From: JAJFJD01 sp965228695
GTDB lineage: Bacteria; Pseudomonadota; Alphaproteobacteria; UBA8366
Assembly (NCBI GenBank): GCA_965228695.1
Contig: CBDDIB010000002.1
Location: 62,001-126,000, forward strand
DNA: 64,000 nucleotides
Direction: 5' to 3'
The notes beneath the pieces were generated by a model. That model was not told the DNA's origin. It made no database searches and worked only from the letters and a program-made list of their open reading frames with translations. Both the position numbers and the translations under genes were made by a program. Below, in pieces: positions 8,663-17,012 of the stretch (its first letter is position 1; every line of letters begins with the position of its first letter).

Positions 8663-10180
8663 ATGGACCGGAAAAACACCAAGGCACGCATCGCCATCGC
8701 CGGGTTTCAGCACGAGACCAACTGTTTCATGCCGACCCGCACCGATTACGACGGCTTCGCCGATATCGGCGACCGGCCGAAACTGAATCGCGGCGACGAC
8801 ACGCTGGAGATCATGCCGGGCAAGAACGCGGCCATTTCCGGCTTTCTCGACACCATCGACAGCGCTCATGAGATGGCGCCGCTGCTCTGGACCAGCGGCG
8901 GCGCCGGCGGTTACGTCACGCGCGACGCCTTCGAGAGGATCACCGGCGAGCTTGTCGGCCGCCTATCGCAGGCCATGCCGGTGGATGCGGTCTATCTCGA
9001 CCTGCACGGCGCCATGTGTTCGGAGGACTACGAGGATTCCGAAGGCGAAGTGCTGCGCCGGGTGCGGGCCGCGATCGGCCCCGACATCCCGCTGGTCATC
9101 AGCCTCGACTACCATGTGAACCTGACGCCGGAGATGGCCGAGCTGACCGACGGTATGGCGATCTACCTCACCTACCCGCATATCGACCGCCCGGAAACCG
9201 GCGCCCGCGCGGCGCGGATACTCGAAACCGTGCTCGAGCGCGGCCAGCCGACGGCGCGCGCCTTCCGGGATCTGCCCTTCCTGATCCCGTTGAATTTCCA
9301 ATGCACGATGGTCGAACCGTCGAAGGGCATTGTGGAACGGTCGGTCGAGGGCGAAGGCGGCGACGTGCTGGACCTGTGCTACGGCGCGGGCTTCCCGCCG
9401 TCGGACCTGCATCACTGCGGCCCCAGCGTGATCGCGCATGGCTACGACCAAGCGGCGGTCGACAAGGCGGCCGACGGACTGACCGACTATATCGCCTCGC
9501 TCGAGGAAGAGTTCGCCCAGCCGATGCTGACCCCGGACGAAGGCGTGCAACGCGCGATGAAGGTCGCCGCCGCGGCAAGCAAACCGGTGGTGATCGCCGA
9601 CACGCAGGACAATCCCGGCTGCGGCGGCAGCGCCGATACCACCGGCGTGTTGGAAGCGCTGGTCCGGAACGGTGCGCAGGATGCCGCCCTCGGCCTGATG
9701 ACCGATGCCGAAGCCGCCGATGCCGCGCATGCGGCGGGCGAAGGCGCCGAGATCACCATCGACCTCGGCGGGCGCACGCCGATCCCCGGGGTCAAACCCT
9801 TCGCCGGCACGTTCGAGGTCGTCCGGCTCAGCGATGACGCGTTCACCTGCACCGGCCCCTGCGTCGGCGGGCGCGTCGCCGCCGTCGGTAAGACGGCGCT
9901 GCTGCGGATCGGCGGCGTGTCAGTGATCGTCGCCAGCAAACGGATGCAAGCGCACGATCAGGAAATCTTCCGCCATATCGGCATCGAGCCGTCGGAACAG
10001 AAGATCGTTGTCGTGAAGAGCACCTGCCATTTCCGTGCCGACTTCGAACCGATCGCCGAGGAAGTCATCGTCGTGATCGCGCCGGGCGGCCATATCGTCG
10101 ATGCGCGGGAATATCCGTATAAATATCTGCGGGCCGGCGTCCGGCTCGAACCGCTCGGCCCGGCCTTCGAACCGGCCTAG
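8663..10180 (+). CDS. M81-family metallopeptidase (MlrC-like)
   Basis: 505 residues. Two domains are visible: the N-terminal DUF1485/MlrC_N part with GFQHETNCF, LDLHGAM and the metal-site variant SLDYHVNLT, and the C-terminal MlrC_C part beginning around VIADTQDNPGCGGSADTTG. The family is named for MlrC, which cleaves linearised microcystin peptides, but most members have unknown substrates and are encoded with amidohydrolases and transporters. No signal peptide is present, so it should be cytoplasmic. It lies between an amidase and a gamma-glutamyltransferase-like gene, which suggests stepwise breakdown of an unusual peptide or amide. AGGGG precedes the ATG. Confidence 0.9.
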   Translation: MDRKNTKARIAIAGFQHETNCFMPTRTDYDGFADIGDRPKLNRGDDTLEIMPGKNAAISGFLDTIDSAHEMAPLLWTSGGAGGYVTRDAFERITGELVGRLSQAMPVDAVYLDLHGAMCSEDYEDSEGEVLRRVRAAIGPDIPLVISLDYHVNLTPEMAELTDGMAIYLTYPHIDRPETGARAARILETVLERGQPTARAFRDLPFLIPLNFQCTMVEPSKGIVERSVEGEGGDVLDLCYGAGFPPSDLHHCGPSVIAHGYDQAAVDKAADGLTDYIASLEEEFAQPMLTPDEGVQRAMKVAAAASKPVVIADTQDNPGCGGSADTTGVLEALVRNGAQDAALGLMTDAEAADAAHAAGEGAEITIDLGGRTPIPGVKPFAGTFEVVRLSDDAFTCTGPCVGGRVAAVGKTALLRIGGVSVIVASKRMQAHDQEIFRHIGIEPSEQKIVVVKSTCHFRADFEPIAEEVIVVIAPGGHIVDAREYPYKYLRAGVRLEPLGPAFEPA

Positions 10181-10206
10181 GCCGAAACCAACACGAGGAG
10201 CGTGCC

Positions 10207-11811
10207 ATGAAAGGCGTTGTCGTCTGTCCGCAACCGCGCGCCGCCGATGTCGGCGTCGAAATCCTGTCGCAGGGCGGCACCGCCTTCGACGCGGCCATAG
10301 CCACCGCCTTCGCGCAGATGGTCGCCGACCCCTTCATGTGCGGCCTCGGCGGGATGGGCACCTTCCAATACTACCGGGCGGAGACCGGCGAACACGGCAT
10401 GATCGACTTCCACGCCCGCGCCGGCGCGAAGGTCGTCCCCGACATGTGGGCCGCGGACAGCAAGGGCCGGACGGAAATCTCCGGCTATACCCTGTTCGAC
10501 GACTACCGCAGCGAGTTGGGCTACACGTCGATCCTGACGCCGGGCACGGTGGCGGGTTTCGCCGAGGCGCATGACCGCCTGTGCAGCCGCCCGTGGCGCG
10601 ACCTGCTCGCCCCGGCGGCCAAGCTGGCGCGCGACGGGCTGGAAGTGCCGCCCTACGCACACGAGTTCTTGTCGCGGAAGATGATGGCGGGCGTGCCCGA
10701 CGGCATGATGCGCGTCTCGGCGACCGAGGCTTGCCGCGCCATTCATCTAAATCCGGAAGGCCGGCTCTATGCGGTCGGCGAACTGCACCGGAACCCGGAC
10801 ATGGCCGACACGCTGGACGCCATCGGCGCGGGCGGCGCGGACGAATTCTACCGCGGCAAGCTCGGACAGCGGATCGCCGCCGACCTGGAGGCCAACGGCT
10901 CCTTCGTGACCGCGCGCGATCTGGCGGACTATACGCCCAAGGTCCACGAGCCGGTGACCGGCGCGTATCGCGGTTACACCATTTCCTCCAACCCACCGCC
11001 GGGCAGCGGCGCCACGCTGATCGAGATGCTGCAGATCCTGGATCACTTCGATCTGGGCGCGCTGGACCACGGTTCCGCCGAACACCTGGACCTGGTGGCG
11101 CGGGCGATGGCGGCGGCGCATGTGGACCGCAACGAACATCTCGGCGATCCCGACTTCAGCGACGTGCCGACCGATCTGCTGCTGTCGAAGGACCGCGCCG
11201 CGCATTGGGCCGAGGTCATCAAGGCCGGCGACTTCCCCAGCACCGACAAGGCGGAACCGTATTCCTGCACCACGCATCTGTCGGTCTACGACGAGGCGGG
11301 CAACGCGGTGTCCTGCACCCATACGCTGGGCACCGGATCGGGCGTGATCACGCCCGGCCTCGGCTTCGTCTACAACAACTCGATGAAGCTGTTCGACCCC
11401 TTCCCGGGAACGCGCAACTCGATGGCGCCCGGCAAGGCGCGGACGACCGGCATGGTGCCGACCATCGTCTACCGCGACGGCAGACCCGCGATCATCGTCG
11501 GCGCGCCCGGCGGCAGCGTCATCATCAGCGCCGTGCTGCAGACCATCCTCAACATCGTCGACTTCGGCATGTCGCCGGTCGAGGCGGTCACGGTGCCGCG
11601 AATCCACTGCGAGGGAGCCGCCGTCCACGCCGAGGCGCGGGTCCAGGGATCGGTCTGCCGGGATCTGGAATCGCTCGGCCATACGGTGAAACAGAGTGTC
11701 CTCAGCTTCGATCCGGTGATGTCCCGGGGCCACGTCATCACGGTCCGGGACGGAACGTGGCAAGGCGGCGCGGATCCGCGCGGCGGGGGCGGCGTGGCCT
11801 ATGCACGGTAA
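10207..11811 (+). CDS. Gamma-glutamyltransferase-like Ntn hydrolase, cytoplasmic
   Basis: 534 residues. The self-processing site is SCTTHLSVYD, with the expected nucleophile Thr355 at the start of the small subunit. Other family elements are LTPGTVAGFAEAH, GYTISSNPPPGSGATLIEML, NNSM, MAPGKARTTGMVPTIV and the glycine loop IVGAPGGSVI. Unlike periplasmic GGTs there is no signal peptide, and the N-terminal GIGGGGFM loop is diverged (CGLGGMGTFQ). It could release glutamate or act as an acylase on related N-acyl compounds. GAGGAG precedes the ATG. It is the last gene of the amidase/M81 operon. Confidence 0.88.
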   Translation: MKGVVVCPQPRAADVGVEILSQGGTAFDAAIATAFAQMVADPFMCGLGGMGTFQYYRAETGEHGMIDFHARAGAKVVPDMWAADSKGRTEISGYTLFDDYRSELGYTSILTPGTVAGFAEAHDRLCSRPWRDLLAPAAKLARDGLEVPPYAHEFLSRKMMAGVPDGMMRVSATEACRAIHLNPEGRLYAVGELHRNPDMADTLDAIGAGGADEFYRGKLGQRIAADLEANGSFVTARDLADYTPKVHEPVTGAYRGYTISSNPPPGSGATLIEMLQILDHFDLGALDHGSAEHLDLVARAMAAAHVDRNEHLGDPDFSDVPTDLLLSKDRAAHWAEVIKAGDFPSTDKAEPYSCTTHLSVYDEAGNAVSCTHTLGTGSGVITPGLGFVYNNSMKLFDPFPGTRNSMAPGKARTTGMVPTIVYRDGRPAIIVGAPGGSVIISAVLQTILNIVDFGMSPVEAVTVPRIHCEGAAVHAEARVQGSVCRDLESLGHTVKQSVLSFDPVMSRGHVITVRDGTWQGGADPRGGGGVAYAR

Positions 11812-11854
11812 TCCGGGCGACTCCTCGGATTCTATAGTTAATAGGTAGCATTTT

Positions 11855-11891
11855 CCTAAAATGTTATGTTTTTAGGTCTTTTATCCTAAAA
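11855..11891. promoter_or_regulatory. Operator array: three CCTAAAA half-sites in alternating orientation
   Basis: In an AT-rich island inside GC-rich DNA, CCTAAAA (11855-11861), its inverse TTTTAGG (11870-11876) and CCTAAAA again (11885-11891) recur with exact 15-bp spacing and 8-bp gaps. Adjacent pairs form one converging and one diverging dyad. The array lies 59-96 bases before the S24 repressor gene and upstream of a possible -10 (TATACT, 11902-11907), the position expected for autoregulation. Confidence 0.6.
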
Positions 11892-11950
11892 TTACCCCGA
11901 TTATACTCCGCCCAACGTCGAATAATAACAAATGGTGGAGTACGGCTGAC

Positions 11951-12583
11951 ATGCTTCGGCATCAGGATGTTTGGCGCGCTATCGACAGATTAGCGACTGA
12001 AAACGGGCTCTCGGCATCGGCGCTGGCGCGCCGCGCGGGGCTCGACCCGACGAGCTTCAACAAGAGCAAACGGATCGCCCGCAACGGCAAACCGCGGTGG
12101 CCGACGACCGAAAGTATCGCGAAGGTTCTGGAAGCGACGAACAAGAGCCTGGGCCATTTCGTTGCCTTGATGCACGAAGGCTCGGAAGGCGGCGTGATGC
12201 AGCGCATCCCGGTCATCGGCTATGCGCAGGCGGGCCGCAGCGGCTTCTTCGACGACGCGGGCTATCCGACCGGCGCAGGGTGGGATTCGGTGGACTTCCC
12301 GAATGTCGGCGATCCCAACGCCTATGCGCTGGAAATCTCCGGCGACAGCATGGAGCCGGTCTACCGCGACGGCGACGTGATCGTCGTGTCCCCGAGCTCA
12401 AGTATCCGGCGCGGCGACCGCGTGGTGGTGAAGACCAAGGCCGGCGAAATCCTGGCGAAGCAGCTCAGCCGCCAGACTGCCGAGAACGTCCAGTTGGTAT
12501 CCTTCAACCCGCTGCACGGCGGGCTGGAGCTTGCCGTGGAAGACATCGACTGGATCGCGCGCATCATCTGGGCCAGCCAGTAG
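11951..12583 (+). CDS. XRE/LexA-like S24-family transcriptional repressor
   Basis: 210 residues. An N-terminal helix-turn-helix (about 18-60, LSASALARRAGLDPTSFNKS) is followed by an S24 peptidase domain. The Ser/Lys dyad is Ser133 (SGDSMEP) and Lys170 (LAKQL), the same 37-residue spacing as in E. coli LexA. An Ala-Gly bond at 94-95 (YAQAGRSG) is a plausible autocleavage site. It could therefore be inactivated by RecA-style or signal-dependent self-cleavage. GGTGGAG precedes the ATG. An inverted half-site array just upstream suggests it represses itself. The flanks are housekeeping genes, not phage genes. Confidence 0.85.
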   Translation: MLRHQDVWRAIDRLATENGLSASALARRAGLDPTSFNKSKRIARNGKPRWPTTESIAKVLEATNKSLGHFVALMHEGSEGGVMQRIPVIGYAQAGRSGFFDDAGYPTGAGWDSVDFPNVGDPNAYALEISGDSMEPVYRDGDVIVVSPSSSIRRGDRVVVKTKAGEILAKQLSRQTAENVQLVSFNPLHGGLELAVEDIDWIARIIWASQ

Positions 12584-12604
12584 GCTCAGCCCAGGCCGGA
12601 CAAA

Positions 12605-14203
12605 TCACGCCGCCGACAAATCCTCGCCCGCCAGCGCGCGGCGGATCAGGGCAGTGGTTTCCGACACGCCATAGAGCGCCACGAAGGACCCCATGCGCGG
12701 GCCCTGTTCCTGTCCCAGCAGGATTTCGTACAGCGCCTTGAACCAATCGCGCAACGGCTCGAAGTCGAAGCGCTTGCCGATCTCGTAGACCTGGTTCTGG
12801 ATATCTTCGGCCGTGGCGCCATCACCCAGCCCGTCGAGCGCCCCCGCCAGATCTTCCAGCGCCGCGCGTTCGGTGTCGCTCGGCGCGCGGTAGTTCTTCG
12901 ACGGCTTCACGAAATCGGTGTAGTAGCGGATCGCGTAGCCGACCAGCTCGTCGAGCAGTGGCTGGCTTTCCGGCGTCGCGGCCGGAACGTAGCGGCTGAT
13001 GAAACCCCACAGCACGTCCTTGTCCTCGGTATTGCAGACGCTCGCCAGGTTGAGCAGCACGGCGAAGCTCAACGGCGCGTCGCCGTCGGGCGCGGCGCCG
13101 TTGTGGATATGCCAGACCGGGTTCTCCAGCTTCTTCGCCTCTTCCTCGCCGTCGAACCGGGCCAGGAAGGTCAGGTAATCGTCCACGTTGCGCGGGATCA
13201 CGTCGAAGTAGAGCCGCTTGGCCGCCTTCGGCTTGCCGTACATGAACAGCGCCAGGCTTTCGTTCGGCGCATAGCGCAGCCATTCCTCGATGGTCAGGCC
13301 GTTGCCGATCGACTTGGAGATCTTCTGGCCGTTTTCGTCGAGGAACAGTTCGTAGGTGTAGCTCTCGGGCGGGCGGGCGCCGAGAGCGCGGCAGATCTTG
13401 CTCGATTGCTGCACCGAATCGATCAGGTCCTTGCCCGACATCTCGTAGTCGACGCCGAGCGCATACCAGCGCATCGCCCAATCCGGCTTCCATTGCAGCT
13501 TGCAGGCCCCGCCGGTCACCGGCGTCTCGACCTTCTTGCCGTCATCGCGCTGGTAGATGATCGTCCCCGCATCCGGGTTCGTCTCCACCACCGGCACCTG
13601 CAACACATGCCCGGTTTCCGGACAGACCGGCAGGAACGGGCTGTAGGTCTTGCGCCGTTCCTCGCCGAGCGTCGGCAGCATGATCTGCATGACGTCATCG
13701 TAGACTTCGAGCATGCGGCGCAAGGCGTCGTCGAACCGGCCCGAGGTGTAGCACTCGGTCGCGCTGACGAATTCATAGTCGAAGCCGAAGTCGTCGAGAA
13801 AGGCGCGGAGCCGTGCGTTGTTGTGCTGGGCGAACCCTTCATGCGTCCCGAAGGGATCGGGCACCGCGGTCAGCGGCTTGTGCAGATGCGGTTCCAGCAA
13901 CTCCTTGTTCGGGATGTTGTCGGGCACCTTGCGCATGCCGTCCATGTCGTCGGAAAAGGCGAACAGCCGCGTCGGGATATCGGAGAGGCGCTGGAACGCC
14001 TGCCGCACCATGGTCGTGCGCTGCACCTCGCCGAAAGTGCCGATGTGCGGCAGGCCGGACGGGCCGTAGCCGGTCTGGAACAGCACATAGCCCTTCTCCG
14101 GCGTCTTGCCGCCGATGCGCTTGAGCACGCGGCGCGCCTCCTGAAAGGGCCAAGCCTTTGCGTTTTCCGCCAATTCTCGGATATCGGACACGTCGGACTC
14201 CAC
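12605..14203 (-). CDS. lysS: Lysyl-tRNA synthetase, class I
   Basis: Charges tRNA-Lys. This is the class I (Rossmann-fold) enzyme, unrelated to the class II LysRS of most bacteria; class I occurs in archaea, spirochaetes and many alphaproteobacteria. 532 residues. The HIGH-type motif is in PSGLPHIGTFGEV (about 48-60) and the KMSKS-type motif is KISKSIGNGLTIEEW. The CPETGHVLQVPV segment and the C-terminal helical anticodon region are as expected. It is convergent with the S24 repressor, 21 bases apart. Confidence 0.95.
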   Translation of the reverse strand: MESDVSDIRELAENAKAWPFQEARRVLKRIGGKTPEKGYVLFQTGYGPSGLPHIGTFGEVQRTTMVRQAFQRLSDIPTRLFAFSDDMDGMRKVPDNIPNKELLEPHLHKPLTAVPDPFGTHEGFAQHNNARLRAFLDDFGFDYEFVSATECYTSGRFDDALRRMLEVYDDVMQIMLPTLGEERRKTYSPFLPVCPETGHVLQVPVVETNPDAGTIIYQRDDGKKVETPVTGGACKLQWKPDWAMRWYALGVDYEMSGKDLIDSVQQSSKICRALGARPPESYTYELFLDENGQKISKSIGNGLTIEEWLRYAPNESLALFMYGKPKAAKRLYFDVIPRNVDDYLTFLARFDGEEEAKKLENPVWHIHNGAAPDGDAPLSFAVLLNLASVCNTEDKDVLWGFISRYVPAATPESQPLLDELVGYAIRYYTDFVKPSKNYRAPSDTERAALEDLAGALDGLGDGATAEDIQNQVYEIGKRFDFEPLRDWFKALYEILLGQEQGPRMGSFVALYGVSETTALIRRALAGEDLSAA

Positions 14204-14281
14204 AACCGGGTCGGTGATTCTGCGGCAACCTAGGCTTGGCGATCCGAACCGTCAACAAAATGAGACGGGGGGAAAATCAGG

Positions 14282-15547
14282 CTAACGCGCCCGCCCCGCC
14301 AGGAAGGCGAGGATGGCCAGTCCCTGAATGCCGGCCGCCATCGCGAACAGCAGCGGCGATGCCCCCGGCGCGGCGCTCTCCGCCACCGGCGTCATGTCCC
14401 GGATTAGGCTGAAGACCGCCGGCGCGAAGGCGAAGCTGCCCTGCGCGGTCGCCACGATCAGGGCGACGGCGCGCGGCACATCGCGGCGGTCGAACTCGAC
14501 CTGGGCGATCAGCGGCGGCAGCGAGGTCGCGTTGCCGAACCCGACGCCGAACAGGACGATGCCGAGCAGCAGCAGCGGCACGTCGGTGCCGCCGGCGTAG
14601 AGGAACGCGACGGACCCGGCCAACTGCGCCGCATAGCCGCAACAGGCGACGAGCCGCCGGTCGGTCCGGGGCGTGATCACCCGGCCCAAGATTATCCGTC
14701 CACCGATCGCCATGACGGTAATCGAGCCCATCGCGAACCCGGCTTCCTGCTTACCGAGCGCCGGCGCCAGCAGCGAGTAGAGATGCGCGATCAAGCCGAT
14801 CTGGGCGAACAGGCCCAGCGCCATCCCAGCCGCCAGGGTCCGGAACCGGCGGTCGCGCCACAGCAACGATCCGGATAAGGGCCGGCCCGATGGCCGCGGG
14901 ACCGCCGTCACCGGTGCGCCGGGACCGTCACCGTCGGGATATTGCCCCATGGATTCCGGCGTCCGGCACAACACCAGATCGGTCAACACCCAGATCGTCA
15001 CCGCCATGACGGTCCCCACCGCGAGCGCGGTGACCGGAAAGCCGAGCCAGGCGATGGCCGCCGCCCAGAGCGGCGAGAAGACGATCCCGCCCACGCTACC
15101 GCCGTTATAGGCCATGCCGAGCGCGGCCGGGCGGGACCACGCGAACCAGGGCGACACGAAGGCGTTGAGCGCCGCAGCACTCATCGTGCCCCAACCGACA
15201 CCGCTGAATACGGCAGCCGCGAAGAGCTGCCATGGCGCGGCCGCCGAGGCCCAGCCAAGGAGCCCCATGGCCATACACAGCGCACCGGCCTTGGTCACGA
15301 CCGCCGCACCGAACCGGCCATGCAACCGCGGCAGGTTGCCGCCGACGATGGCGCCGATCAGGAAATGGGCGGTCACCGCCGTCGAAATTATCGGGATCGG
15401 CCAGCCGCGAGCCTCGTGAAGCACGCTCAGGAAAACCGGCGGACCGTAGAACGCGACGCCCCATCCGAAGAAGCCGAGGACGAAGGCCGCGCCGACCACG
15501 CGCCACCCGAAAAATCGATCTTTCCGTGCCTGCGAGTACATAGCCAT
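14282..15547 (-). CDS. Major facilitator superfamily transporter
   Basis: About 421 residues with some twelve hydrophobic segments, starting FFGWRVVGAAFVLGFFGWG. Organisation and motifs resemble the monocarboxylate/oxalate-formate antiporter-like branch of MFS. The start is set at ATG 15547 (MAMYSQARKDRFF), just before the first helix; an upstream in-frame ATG at 15634 would add a non-membrane leader reaching toward the divergent regulator. It shares a 129-base promoter region with the ArsR-type regulator at 15677, which may control it. The substrate is unknown. Confidence 0.85.
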   Translation of the reverse strand: MAMYSQARKDRFFGWRVVGAAFVLGFFGWGVAFYGPPVFLSVLHEARGWPIPIISTAVTAHFLIGAIVGGNLPRLHGRFGAAVVTKAGALCMAMGLLGWASAAAPWQLFAAAVFSGVGWGTMSAAALNAFVSPWFAWSRPAALGMAYNGGSVGGIVFSPLWAAAIAWLGFPVTALAVGTVMAVTIWVLTDLVLCRTPESMGQYPDGDGPGAPVTAVPRPSGRPLSGSLLWRDRRFRTLAAGMALGLFAQIGLIAHLYSLLAPALGKQEAGFAMGSITVMAIGGRIILGRVITPRTDRRLVACCGYAAQLAGSVAFLYAGGTDVPLLLLGIVLFGVGFGNATSLPPLIAQVEFDRRDVPRAVALIVATAQGSFAFAPAVFSLIRDMTPVAESAAPGASPLLFAMAAGIQGLAILAFLAGRAR

Positions 15548-15676
15548 CGATCCATCCGCATTAGCCCGTTGCGGACGGAACCCTGCCCGGTAACGGACGG
15601 GAAATGCTACGGTCGGGACCGAAGCATCGGACACCTGCGGGTGCTACGCTGTTTCGGCACATCAAGGAGATCGACG

Positions 15677-16390
15677 ATGGCCAGCAACGCCAAATTCGCG
15701 GAAGTCGCGGCGCTCGCGGGAGACCCGGCCCGCGCGGCCATGCTGCATGCCCTGATGGACGGCCGGGCGTTGACCGCCACCGAACTGTCACGGGCCGCCG
15801 GCGTCACCGCGCAGACGGCGAGCGGGCATTTGGCGCGGATGGCGGCGGGCGGGCTGGTGGCGGTCACGAAGCAGGGCCGGCACCGATATCACCGCCTCGC
15901 CTCGCCCGAGGTCGCCCGAATGATGGAAAGCATCATGCAAGTTGCATCGGACCTGGACGTCCTCCGCCCGCCGCCGCGAACCGGGCCGCGCGATGCGGCC
16001 CTACGGGCCGGGCGGACCTGCTACGACCATCTCGCCGGACGGCTCGGCGTCGCCTTGGCGGACGGCCTTTCCGCCGGCGGTCACGTGGAACTCAGCGACG
16101 ACGGCGGGCTGGTGACCGAGTCCGGGATCGCACTCTTCGAGGAAATCGGGATCGACGTGGCGTCGCTCTCGGCCGCGCGCGGCCGGCGTGCCCGCGTGCT
16201 GTGCCGGCCTTGCCTGGATTGGAGCGAACGCCGCCCGCATATCGCCGGATCCATCGGCGCCGCCCTCTGTACGCACGGCTTCGACCAGGGATGGATCCGC
16301 CGCGTCGGCAATTCACGCGCCGTCGCCGTCACCCGCAAGGGCGAGCGGGTGTTCCGCGACGTGTTCGGGATGCGAGTCGGCGCATCTTAG
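15677..16390 (+). CDS. ArsR-family winged-helix regulator with long C-terminal domain
   Basis: 237 residues. The N-terminal ~90 residues form an ArsR winged helix (LAGDPARAAMLHALMDGRALTATELSRAAGVTAQTASGHLARM ... VTKQGRHRYHRLA). The C-terminal ~130 residues contain RTCYDHLAGRLGVAL and RARVLCRPCLDWSERRPHIAGSIGAAL, as in a known subset of larger ArsR proteins. The Cys residues in RTCY and CRPC could sense metal or redox, but that is a guess. AAGGAGA lies 6 bases before the ATG. It is divergent from the MFS gene, its likely target. Confidence 0.85.
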   Translation: MASNAKFAEVAALAGDPARAAMLHALMDGRALTATELSRAAGVTAQTASGHLARMAAGGLVAVTKQGRHRYHRLASPEVARMMESIMQVASDLDVLRPPPRTGPRDAALRAGRTCYDHLAGRLGVALADGLSAGGHVELSDDGGLVTESGIALFEEIGIDVASLSAARGRRARVLCRPCLDWSERRPHIAGSIGAALCTHGFDQGWIRRVGNSRAVAVTRKGERVFRDVFGMRVGAS

Positions 16391-16405
16391 GCCGCGGCGA
16401 GTCGT

Positions 16406-16813
16406 CTATCCCTCCGGCGCGATGAATTCCATCCGGATTCCGCCCGGGATCGTGCACATCATGTGCCGCGTCGGCCCGTCGCGCAGGGGTTCGGGAGCAA
16501 ACTCAATCTCGACCCCAGCCGCGCCCTTGAGCCGGCCATGGATATCGTCGAGGCCCTTGCCGTCCACCTTCAACGCCAGATGATGCAGCCCGACGACGCT
16601 CTTGCGGTCGAAGGGTGTGCAGGAATTCGGGTCGGCGGCACGCCACAGGGTGATCATCAGCGTGCCGTCGCTGACGAAGGCGGCGGGATACTCGGGCACC
16701 TCGCGGACGAGGTCGAATCCCAACAGGTCGGTAAAGAATGTCTTGGCCGCGTCCAGATCAGGAACGGTAAGCCCGATGTGATGCGCGCCTTGGGTGACCG
16801 ATGTTTGTGCCAT
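16406..16813 (-). CDS. VOC (glyoxalase/bleomycin-resistance fold) protein
   Basis: 135 residues with the paired beta-alpha-beta-beta-beta layout of the VOC superfamily: GAHHIGLTVPDLDAAKTFFTDLLGFDLV in the first half and GLHHLALKVDG in the second, ending MEFIAPEG. The His at residues 11-12, the His pair in the second half and the C-terminal Glu are candidate metal ligands. The exact reaction is not predictable. It is convergent with the ArsR gene and divergent from the RND efflux operon. Confidence 0.85.
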   Translation of the reverse strand: MAQTSVTQGAHHIGLTVPDLDAAKTFFTDLLGFDLVREVPEYPAAFVSDGTLMITLWRAADPNSCTPFDRKSVVGLHHLALKVDGKGLDDIHGRLKGAAGVEIEFAPEPLRDGPTRHMMCTIPGGIRMEFIAPEG

Positions 16814-17012
16814 AGGTAAAGTCCTCGCCTCGAATTCAGGATCAGGCAGGAACTGTGATCCATTTAAGGTCGAACCGAAACAGGCAAAGTCGGCAAAAGA
16901 TTATTCCGCGACGAGTAACCATCGATGCCGTTTCCATTCCCCTATACAGCGAACCCCGATGGAGGCACACTCGGCCCATTCTTAAGTTCATATTCGCAGG
17001 GATAAAAAATTA

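Noticed and set aside
7388..8869. 493-codon minus-strand frame opposite the amidase
   Set aside because: The amidase triad on the plus strand is complete, and this frame has no recognisable motif or ribosome-binding site.
11951..12583. Prophage remnant suggested by a cI/LexA-like repressor
   Set aside because: No integrase, structural gene, att repeat or composition shift flanks it; neighbours are a hydrolase operon and lysS.
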